Part shown: in pieces, positions 9,005 to 15,376 of the stretch
Layout: the number at the start of each line of letters is the position of its first letter
Numbering within the stretch: position 1 is the first letter of the stretch
Origin: Rugosibacter sp.
Lineage (GTDB): Bacteria; Pseudomonadota; Gammaproteobacteria; Burkholderiales; Rhodocyclaceae
Assembly: GCA_030652715.1 (NCBI GenBank)
Contig: JAUSQB010000109.1
Coordinates: forward strand, 1 to 17,778
Direction of reading: 5' to 3'
DNA length: 17,778 bases
Notes under the pieces: model-generated
Database searches by the model: none
The model's input: the letters and a program-made list of their open reading frames with translations, nothing else
What the model was told of the DNA's origin: nothing
Made by a program: the position numbers and the translations under genes

Positions 9005-9812
9005 GGTACCATCCCTCGAATTGAATTGTATGGTTAGCCAACAGGCTGTCAACCAATTCGTTGCTTACGGTCATGTGCACTTCTTGCAAAGTTGCGACAG
9101 TTTTCTGCCAAATGACCACTTCCACAAAATTTCTTACATCATCCGTTCCGACGCTTTCGATCCTATGGCCTGTTTCATGTCAGCGTTGAGCCACTCCTCG
9201 GGATTCAGTTCCGGACTGTAGCTTGGCAGATAGGGCAGTTGCTCGATCTTATCTGTGCACTCAGCGGCTTGTACCTTCACCGGCTTGCAGTGATGAACGT
9301 GGAACTTGTCCAGAGTCAGAAAGGTTTTTTGTCGGCATCCTTGATCAGGGCAGCGATACATTCAATCAGGTGATCCGAGTTGAGCGCGTCGTCAATGATC
9401 ATCCAGCGGGTCTTGCCTTCCGACGTGTAAGACCGACTGTGCCCATCCGTCTTCACCAGCGCTGTCTCATCTCTCCAGTGAATCTCGCCGCCTTCCGCTT
9501 TGGCCCGTAGTTCGCAAGCTTTCTTGATGGGCTTTTACGAGGTGAACCTCAGTGTGCTGGGTACTTGCCGACTGAGCGTACAGGCAACTTGAGGCGTACT
9601 CCCGCTCAATTCCGCTGCATCACCACCGTACGGACACCAGGCCAACTCAGTCCCGTCGCCATCACGATCTGCATCACACCAGCATTCCCTTCAGATGCAG
9701 TCGTACCAATTGCTTGCGCAACGCATACAACTATTCCAGTGCCTGAACTTCTTTATCATTGATTTTCATCTTGCCAAGATGATGGCATATCTTTTAAGTT
9801 CGAGTGCTAGTC
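9005..9812. mobile_element. IS630-family insertion sequence remnant (ends uncertain)
   Basis: The transposase remnant is flanked by a weak candidate pair of terminal inverted repeats. The minus-strand reading of 9796-9811 (around CACTCGAACTT) partly matches plus-strand 9008-9024 (around CCCTCGAATTG), sharing the core CTCGAA and about 11 of 17 positions. A TA stands near the right candidate end (TAG at 9808-9810), in keeping with the TA target of this family. The ends are a guess; the element is dead and clearly old. Confidence 0.35.
9134..9769 (-). pseudogene. IS630-family transposase, degenerate (stops, frameshifts, internal deletions)
   Basis: Read on the minus strand from ATG at 9769 (MKINDKEVQALE), the frame hits TAG at 9733-9731 and continues as LYALRKQLVRLHLKGM. 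After a frameshift it reads MATGLSWPGVRTVV and then GVRLKLPVRSVGKYPAH, with in-frame stops. After another shift it reads KPIKKA, then RAKAEGGEIHWRDETALVK, TRWMIIDDALNSDHLIE and ALIKDADKK. A further one-base shift near the T run at 9325-9330 leads into LTLDKFHVHH, LPYLPSYSPELNPEEWLNAD, ending MM-stop at 9134. These blocks match the IS630 DDE transposase as I know it. The acidic residues survive (HWRDET, TLDKF, NPEE), but spans of tens of residues between blocks are missing. Only about 210 codons remain of an expected 340 or so. It cannot make a working transposase. Confidence 0.85.
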
Positions 9813-9894
9813 AGGCCAGCCCAATAGGTTACAGGCGTTAATTCAGCTCCTGGATAATGGGCTCAGTGAGCAGCAGCAGAAAAAACTGGTGGTA
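9811..9894 (+). pseudogene. Possible C-terminal fragment of an interrupted gene
   Basis: Plus-strand frame after TAG at 9808-9810 reads SGQPNRLQALIQLLDNGLSE then QQQKKLVV and TAA (9892-9894). The amphipathic, Leu/Gln-rich helix pattern resembles a real protein tail more than random translation. It begins where the IS630 remnant seems to end. No matching upstream part was recognised on the selD side and no function can be given; it may be chance. Confidence 0.2.
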
Positions 9895-9945
9895 TAAAGC
9901 GCCCCCCTTTGGCAGACGAAAAATCAAGGAGGCCTTAAAACCGGT

Positions 9946-11178
9946 TCAGTGTTTGACCAATGCTACCTTTCCCAACTGCCACACGGGAAGGAAGACCCCC
10001 AGCATAAGAATGAGTACCAGAACCCCCATGAAGGCCAGCAGGATGGGCTCGATGGATTCACTCAGGCGACTGACTTCATACTCGACTTCCTCTCGATACA
10101 TATCGGCTACTTGATTAAGCATGCCGTCGACATCACCGGTATCTTCGCCTACCGAGATCATCTGCAACTCCAGTGGAGTGAAGATACCGGCGGCTTGAGC
10201 GGTAAGGAGCAAGCTTTCACCTCGCTCGACGCCATCTCGCATGAGCAGGATGCGTTCCTCAAAAAAGGCGTTATCGACAACACGCGAGACAAGCGTAAAT
10301 GCCTGGACGAGAGGTACCCCGCTTTTACTCGCCGTGGCAAAGCTGCGGCAGAAACGAGCAAGGGTAGCCTTTTTAATAATGCTTCCCATAATGGGAAGCC
10401 TGAGTTTAAATTTGTCCCAAGTGTAGCGCCCCTTGGGCTGATCGATAAAGAGTTTGAAGGCATAGAAACTGCTGCCAATCATGGCAAGCACGGCCCACCA
10501 GTAGTCGACAGAAAATTTGGAAACGGCGAGCAGGAGTAGCGTAATGGTCGGTAGCGATGCATGCATACCTTTATAGGTCTGGGCGAATACTGGAATAACG
10601 AAGAGCGTCATAATAGCGATGGCAATAGAAATTGCGACTATCACGAAGGTGGGATAGCGCAATGCCCCCTTGATCTTCTGGCTCATGTGCTTTTCGAAGT
10701 CAATCTGCTCGTGTAGTCGCTTGAAAATTTCTTCCAGTTGCCCGGAGCCTTCGCCTACCTTGACCATACTAACGTAGTAATCGTTGAAAAAATTCGGGTG
10801 GCGAGCCATCGCGCCACTCAGTTCGACCCCTCTTTCAAGGTCGGCGCGAATATCCCGGAGCACCCCGACCAGTGCCTGACTAGCTGTGGATTTCTGAATA
10901 CCGGCAAGAGCTTCAATCATCGGCACCCCCGCCTTGACCATGGTGCCCATTTGCCGCGTAAACAACAACAGCTCCCTCAGACTAAGTGAGTCGCCACCTT
11001 GCAACGCACGCAGCCACGCAGGTTGCCCTTTGAACTTGGATTCCTGCACCTGAATGCGAATGGGCGCTATGCCAGCAGCGATCAACCATGCCGACACTGC
11101 TGCGGGGTTGGGCGACTCAATCGTGCCTTGCATGATTTCACCACGTTTGTTGCGACCCTTATATTCAAAGATATCCAT
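9946..11178 (-). CDS. mshG: MSHA biogenesis protein MshG, type II secretion F-family platform protein
   Basis: Inner-membrane platform that couples the assembly ATPase to pilus growth. At 410 residues it has the usual GspF/PilC length. Two related cytoplasmic T2SSF repeats lie at about 70-170 and 273-375; the second contains the conserved SVGEDTGDVDGML. Membrane helices lie at about 175-199, 207-247 (one or two) and 379-402. ATG at 11178 has AGGA upstream at workable spacing and begins 22 bases after the mshE stop, so the two are co-transcribed. It is the last msh gene seen; the pilin genes that usually follow are absent and a decayed IS lies 177 bases downstream. GspF of a general secretion system is the alternative name, but neighbours favour MSHA. 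Confidence 0.92.
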   Translation of the reverse strand: MDIFEYKGRNKRGEIMQGTIESPNPAAVSAWLIAAGIAPIRIQVQESKFKGQPAWLRALQGGDSLSLRELLLFTRQMGTMVKAGVPMIEALAGIQKSTASQALVGVLRDIRADLERGVELSGAMARHPNFFNDYYVSMVKVGEGSGQLEEIFKRLHEQIDFEKHMSQKIKGALRYPTFVIVAISIAIAIMTLFVIPVFAQTYKGMHASLPTITLLLLAVSKFSVDYWWAVLAMIGSSFYAFKLFIDQPKGRYTWDKFKLRLPIMGSIIKKATLARFCRSFATASKSGVPLVQAFTLVSRVVDNAFFEERILLMRDGVERGESLLLTAQAAGIFTPLELQMISVGEDTGDVDGMLNQVADMYREEVEYEVSRLSESIEPILLAFMGVLVLILMLGVFLPVWQLGKVALVKH

Positions 11179-11200
11179 CGCTTGTCATCCTGCTACCGAA

Positions 11201-12910
11201 TCAGATTTCAACCGAGGAAGCAATGGTCATGGCCTCGGCAATGGTAGTTTGCCCTGTAGCCACAAGATTCAGCGCACGACGCTCGATGGAATTGTTGCCC
11301 AGATGCTCGCGAGCCTCTTGTTCAAATTGAATAGGATCGCCCCTGTGAATGGTAGCAGAAAGCTGGGTCGTCATTTCGAGCATTTCAAACACGCCAGTAC
11401 GTCCGCTAAAACCAATGCCATTACAGCGACTGCAGCCCTTGCCATGACGAAAGTCGACCTGCGACAGATCATCACCTAGGAAGTGCTTAACCCACTCGAG
11501 TTCTTCGTGGCTCGGATGGTAAGATTCGGAGCAGTAGGTACAAATCACGCGCAGCAAACGCTGTGATACTACGCCAAGCAGAGTAGAGGCAATCATGTAT
11601 CCAGGCACTCCCATATCGAGCAATCGACTGGGCGCACTCACTGCGTCGTTGGTGTGCAGGGTGGATAGCACCAAATGGCCAGTCATGGCGGCACGAGCGG
11701 CAATATGTGCAGTTTCCTGATCGCGAATTTCGCCCACCAGCAGAATATCCGGATCCTGCCGCAGAAAGGCACGAAGCATGCGAGCAAAGGTGAGATCGAT
11801 CTTTTCATTCACCTGAACCTGACAGATGCCAGCAATGCGATATTCAACCGGATCCTCACAGGTCAATATCTTGACATTGCGCTGATTAAGTATTTCCAGT
11901 GCCCCATACAGCGTGGTAGTCTTGCCGCAACCCGTGGGGCCAGTGACAAGCACAATGCCGTGGGGTGACTTGATGGTACTATCGAATTTGCTCAGTAAAT
12001 CTGTCGGCATGCCAGAGCTTTCCAGATCAAGCAAACCCTTACCCTGACTCAGCAAGCGCATCACAATCGATTCACCAAACTGCGTGGGAACAGTGGACAT
12101 ACGGATATCGATCCGCTGAGTTCCTGTTCTGACCGAGATTCTCCCATCCATGGGCAAACGTTTTTCGGCGATATCCAGCCCGGCCAGGAGTTTGAGGCGC
12201 ACCGTCAACGCGGGGGAAATCTTCGGATCAGTCTCGACCTGTGGATGCAGTACACCATCAATTCGAAAGCGAACCACCAGCTTTTTTTCTTCCGGTTCGA
12301 TATGGATGTCCGAGGCCCGCATTTGCACGGCTTCTTCAAAAATCGTTTGCAACAGCTTGATTACCGGCGCATCAATATCGTCTATGGAGAGATTCATCTG
12401 ACTAAAGTCGACAACTCCTCTCTCTCGCTCGAGCTCACGCTTGACTTCGTTGGCATATTCACCAAGCTGATCGGTCTTGCGGTAAATTTTGTCAACTGTC
12501 TTATTGAACTGATCGTTGGTGATAACGCTGATGTAAATGGGACGCCCGACCAGGCTTGACAGTTCATCTTGGGCACGCAGATTGGAAGGATCAGCCAGAC
12601 CGACCAGGTAAGAATCTCCACGATCCTCCAGGATGATGGCGCGGAATCGTCGCGCCTGCACTTCGGTGAGTATCCGCACCATTTCGGGAGCTACGTCATA
12701 ACGCCGCAGATCAATGAACGGTATCCCCTGTTGCGCAGCAATAGCTTTAGCCATCTGCTCTTCGGTGACATAGTTATTTTCAACCAGTACCCGCCCCAAC
12801 ATCCGTCCAGTACGCTTCTGCTCGGCCAAAGCTTCGTTGAGTCTTTCCTGCGTAAGATAGCCCTGCTTTATCAGTGAAAAGCCAATCTGCTCAGTTTTCG
12901 TCACTGCCAT
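11201..12910 (-). CDS. mshE: MSHA extension ATPase MshE (GspE/PilB family)
   Basis: Hexameric cytoplasmic ATPase that powers pilus extension. At 569 residues it carries an N-terminal MshEN-type domain (about 1-145). This has two copies of the hydrophobic 24-residue pattern (about 8-31 and 37-60, ending LAEQ and IAAQ) which in MshE binds cyclic di-GMP. The motor domain shows Walker A GPTGCGKTTT (324-333), the Asp box EDPVE (352-356), Walker B ILLVGEIRD (389-397) and the His box HLVLSTLHTND (412-422). A four-Cys zinc site is at 457, 460, 493 and 496. The first-position arginines of the two MshEN motifs are Gln8 and Met37 here, so cyclic di-GMP control is uncertain. ATG at 12910 is preceded by GAGG. 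It is separated from mshN by 344 bases and is closely followed by mshG. Confidence 0.93.
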   Translation of the reverse strand: MAVTKTEQIGFSLIKQGYLTQERLNEALAEQKRTGRMLGRVLVENNYVTEEQMAKAIAAQQGIPFIDLRRYDVAPEMVRILTEVQARRFRAIILEDRGDSYLVGLADPSNLRAQDELSSLVGRPIYISVITNDQFNKTVDKIYRKTDQLGEYANEVKRELERERGVVDFSQMNLSIDDIDAPVIKLLQTIFEEAVQMRASDIHIEPEEKKLVVRFRIDGVLHPQVETDPKISPALTVRLKLLAGLDIAEKRLPMDGRISVRTGTQRIDIRMSTVPTQFGESIVMRLLSQGKGLLDLESSGMPTDLLSKFDSTIKSPHGIVLVTGPTGCGKTTTLYGALEILNQRNVKILTCEDPVEYRIAGICQVQVNEKIDLTFARMLRAFLRQDPDILLVGEIRDQETAHIAARAAMTGHLVLSTLHTNDAVSAPSRLLDMGVPGYMIASTLLGVVSQRLLRVICTYCSESYHPSHEELEWVKHFLGDDLSQVDFRHGKGCSRCNGIGFSGRTGVFEMLEMTTQLSATIHRGDPIQFEQEAREHLGNNSIERRALNLVATGQTTIAEAMTIASSVEI

Positions 12911-12983
12911 TTAAGAACCCTCAAGCAAGATGCGGTTGTCGCCATGTTCGCCACCAAGATAAACACACTATCAACCACTCAAA

Positions 12984-12997
12984 ATCATACGTATGAT
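12984..12997. promoter_or_regulatory. Perfect 14-base palindrome upstream of mshE, possible operator
   Basis: ATCATACGTATGAT is self-complementary over all 14 bases. It lies 74 bases upstream of the mshE start codon, where a dimeric regulator could bind. On the minus strand it overlaps two TATGAT sequences that could serve as -10 elements, but no -35 at 16-18 bases fits well. Chance occurrence cannot be excluded. Confidence 0.35.
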
Positions 12998-13146
12998 CAT
13001 AGCCCTTTTACCCGATCAATGTAATCACATCAACCTTGTCCGCTATGGCATAAGCTTGAAACGAAGAATCCGAGGAATGACTTGATCACCACAAGGATAG
13101 TAATCAACACGAACCCATGGTTATCCATTCACCTGCGACTAGGCAA

Positions 13147-13169
13147 GAGGCTTTGAAACACCAAGCCTC
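13147..13169 (-). terminator. Weak hairpin downstream of mshN
   Basis: Arms GAGGCTT (13147-13153) and AAGCCTC (13163-13169) pair over seven bases with a nine-base loop. No T tract follows on the minus strand (TTGCCTAG), so it is at best a weak or factor-assisted terminator, or an RNA processing structure, after the mshK-N transcript. Confidence 0.25.
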
Positions 13170-13254
13170 CCCATAAGCAAGAATGCAACCGGGGACTCGT
13201 TACTGCTGCACAAATCCGGGCAGAAACCAAAAAGTATCTCGATATCACCACGCT

Positions 13255-14469
13255 TTAGGGAGCTCCCATCAATCGGCCTGGTAAATTTTCGGGCAAGCGC
13301 TCCTGGCGAATCTGCTTTAACCGCTGGTCTGCGAACTGTGCCACTACCAAAGTGAGCTCTCCTGTATCAAGCGCTCTTTGGAATGCTTCAGCAGCATCGT
13401 TCATCTTGTTTTGTGCCTGTAGCGATATCCCCACACCAACAAGCCATGTAGGCATCGATGGATTACTACGCAAGGCGGTGATGTAATGTTGAGTTGCCTC
13501 GTCATGGCGCCCCTGGCTTTGCAAAAGAGCAGCAAAAAAAGCATGGTATTCGGCATCGTCGGCTGCGCTGATCAGACCCTGCTCCAGAATGGTGAGAGCA
13601 TCCTCCCTGGCACCATTCGCAACGTGCAAACGTGCCAGCATCATGGAAAAGCCTCCATGTCCAGGCACAAAATCTAGCCCATCCCGCAACAGGGCTGTGG
13701 CCTCAGCATTACGGCCTGCATCGATCAGTAATCCGGCCAATACCTGACGTGCGATGTGATTGGCTGAATTAGCAGCAATCGACTGTCTCAAAGCATCCTG
13801 CGCCTCCGTGACTCGCGATTGCTGCATTAGCGAGATAGCTTGTCGGTAGAAATTGTCAGATCGCTGTTGTGCACTCACGACCTTAAAGGAAACTACCTGA
13901 TCGGTGCGTGAATTAGGCATGAACGTGTTTTGTTCTAATATCTTTGCAGAGTCTTTATCTGCATTTTCATTCGTTATCACGGTCATGGTCGACTTTGTTA
14001 CCGACGGCCCTCGTGGCACCTTCACGTTATCCTCAGGAACTGAAGTTACAACCAGAGCACTGATTGAATCCTTGACTTCCGGTTTGATATCTATTCCGGT
14101 CAGTGGCTCTAAAGGTCGGGAAACATCTGTAGAAGCAATCTGTGTCACAGAAGTTGACGGGGTTGGCGATGACCCGTTTTCGATGACAGGCACTCTCTGA
14201 ACAGGAACCGAATTTGCGCCTGGCAGGGCATTCGCGGCAACCACCCGCGCTACAGGAACTGGCGCACCAGATTTATGATACTGACTCCAGACCAATGCCC
14301 CAGCGCCTGCCATCATGACAACTGCCAGCACTAATGGAAAAATCATCGGACTGTAATGACTCTTCCGCACACGCGATGTAAGAAAAACACCTTCGATCAG
14401 AGATTGCCCTTCCCCGGCAGCCGCATGTCGTTTGTCGAGGTTCTTCAGCATTTGATTAATCATGCTCAT
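13255..14469 (-). CDS. mshN: MSHA biogenesis protein MshN-like, membrane-anchored TPR protein
   Basis: A 404-residue protein with a short cytoplasmic N-terminus (MSMINQMLKNLDKR, typical of this group). One membrane helix lies at about 41-61 (FPLVLAVVMMAGAGALVW), followed by a low-complexity Pro/Ser/Thr/Val periplasmic linker. The C-terminal half (about 200-390) holds roughly five tetratricopeptide-like helical repeats with signatures such as AEATALLRDGL, DALTILEQGL, EATQHYITAL and DAAEAFQRAL. It probably scaffolds the pilus machine at the inner membrane. ATG at 14469 is chosen over the one at 14484 because it overlaps the mshM stop as ATGA, a standard translational-coupling arrangement, and gives the family N-terminus. 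Sequence conservation in MshN is low, so the name rests on architecture and position between mshM and mshE. Confidence 0.82.
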   Translation of the reverse strand: MSMINQMLKNLDKRHAAAGEGQSLIEGVFLTSRVRKSHYSPMIFPLVLAVVMMAGAGALVWSQYHKSGAPVPVARVVAANALPGANSVPVQRVPVIENGSSPTPSTSVTQIASTDVSRPLEPLTGIDIKPEVKDSISALVVTSVPEDNVKVPRGPSVTKSTMTVITNENADKDSAKILEQNTFMPNSRTDQVVSFKVVSAQQRSDNFYRQAISLMQQSRVTEAQDALRQSIAANSANHIARQVLAGLLIDAGRNAEATALLRDGLDFVPGHGGFSMMLARLHVANGAREDALTILEQGLISAADDAEYHAFFAALLQSQGRHDEATQHYITALRSNPSMPTWLVGVGISLQAQNKMNDAAEAFQRALDTGELTLVVAQFADQRLKQIRQERLPENLPGRLMGAP

Positions 14470-15371
14470 TGTAGATATACCCATCCCAAGCTGATTATGC
14501 TACCGCCGATCAGCAATGCTAAAAAGAAACTCAACCTTTTGATCCAGCGTGGCTGACGCAAGGATGCCGTGTCGTTCGAGGCAACAAGTACATCGAACAC
14601 GCTGACAATCTTGTTCCCTTTGCCAAAGGCATTCAGCATCGACTTGTGCGCAAGAATATTCACCAGGCGCGGTATCCGTTTTGTCTTGTGTTGCAACATC
14701 CACAAGGCCAGTGGCGAAAATAGCCGCCCGCCCTGATAGCCCGCGACCCCCAGTCGGTGATGAACATAATAGTCAAGCTCGTCACGCGACAATGCGGTCA
14801 GGTGATAATCGAATGCAATGCGCTGTTTGAGTTGGCGGATCGAAGGATGATTGAGCTTTTCCTCCAACTCCGGCTGCCCGAAAATTATCACTTGCAGCAA
14901 CTTCCGTTTTTCGGTTTCCAGATTGGTCAGCAGCCGCAAAGCCTCAAGGGTTTCAATCGGCATTGCTTGTGCTTCATCAAGACAAATTACGACATGCTTA
15001 CCATTACGGATAATTTCCAGCAACTTTTTGGTCAGCGCTTTCAGCAACTGGTGCTGATCCAGTCGCTCAGTCGTGGCGACATCCACTCCAAGCTCCGAGG
15101 CTAGCTCCATGAACAGCGAATGCGGCTCAAGATAGGGGTTGGGAATGTAGGCCACCTTGAAATCCCGTTCCAGGTTTGTCATGAGTTTTCGGCAGAGCAT
15201 AGTCTTGCCGGTACCCACCTCACCGGTGATCTTGATGAACCCCTCGCCTGTACGCACCGCAATCAGCAGCGTGTTCAACGCTTCTTGCGACCCATCCGAA
15301 GAAAAGAAAAAACTGGTGTCCGGCGTAATACTGAACGGAAATTCCTTGATGCCGAAATGCTGGAGATACAT
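14466..15371 (-). CDS. mshM: MSHA biogenesis ATPase MshM (ExeA-like AAA protein)
   Basis: AAA ATPase related to ExeA/GspA, which in type II secretion helps place the secretin through the cell wall; here it should assist MshL assembly. Of 301 residues, the N-terminus (MYLQHFGIKEFPFSITPDTSF) is typical of the family. Walker A is GEVGTGKT (50-57) and Walker B VVICLDEAQ (127-135), and FGQPEL (164-169) follows. A C-terminal membrane helix (about 280-298) is followed by only a few residues, so the peptidoglycan-binding region of full-length ExeA is absent, as is usual for MshM. The start lies 5 bases after the mshL stop and the stop overlaps the mshN start, so all three are translated from one message. 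The Shine-Dalgarno is weak, which fits coupling. Confidence 0.92.
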   Translation of the reverse strand: MYLQHFGIKEFPFSITPDTSFFFSSDGSQEALNTLLIAVRTGEGFIKITGEVGTGKTMLCRKLMTNLERDFKVAYIPNPYLEPHSLFMELASELGVDVATTERLDQHQLLKALTKKLLEIIRNGKHVVICLDEAQAMPIETLEALRLLTNLETEKRKLLQVIIFGQPELEEKLNHPSIRQLKQRIAFDYHLTALSRDELDYYVHHRLGVAGYQGGRLFSPLALWMLQHKTKRIPRLVNILAHKSMLNAFGKGNKIVSVFDVLVASNDTASLRQPRWIKRLSFFLALLIGGSIISLGWVYLQ

Positions 15372-15376
15372 TTATA

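Larger units (their letters stand above)
8939..9945. other. Gene-poor interval between selD and mshG: decayed IS and unexplained flanks
   Basis: About 1 kb with no intact gene. The middle (9134-9769) is the IS630 transposase remnant described separately. The left flank (8939-9133) shows no convincing coding region; it holds a short inverted repeat, TACCG/CGGTA, near 8992-9008. The right flank (9770-9945) holds the presumed upstream end of the insertion sequence and a short plus-strand reading frame (9811-9894) that looks like a protein C-terminus. No clear terminator follows the mshG stop in this interval. Confidence 0.6.
12911..13254. other. 344-base gap inside the msh cluster, no gene seen
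   Basis: No reading frame of note on either strand. It holds a 14-base palindrome (12984-12997), a hairpin (13147-13169) about 85 bases past the mshN stop, and scattered -10-like TATGAT sequences on the minus strand without a well-placed -35. The other msh junctions have 22 bases or fewer, or overlap. A separate promoter for mshE-mshG is therefore likely somewhere here. Confidence 0.6.

Noticed and set aside
8931..9221. 96-codon plus-strand frame overlapping the selD end
   Set aside because: It runs into the antisense of the IS630 remnant and shows no family resemblance; not convincing as a gene.
9949..10539. 196-codon plus-strand frame opposite mshG
   Set aside because: Antisense shadow of a well-conserved GspF-family gene; no domain or signal seen.
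13087..13200. Resemblance to a GEMM-type cyclic di-GMP riboswitch upstream of mshE (CAAAGCCT and AGGTGAATGGATAACC on the minus strand)
   Set aside because: Tempting because of the neighbouring pilus motor, but the GACGCAAAGCC core, the GAAA-capped stem and the matching GGGCAAACC strand are missing, and the AAGCCTC part is taken up by a simple 7-base hairpin. A covariance-model search with the GEMM family would settle it; a strong hit would reverse this.
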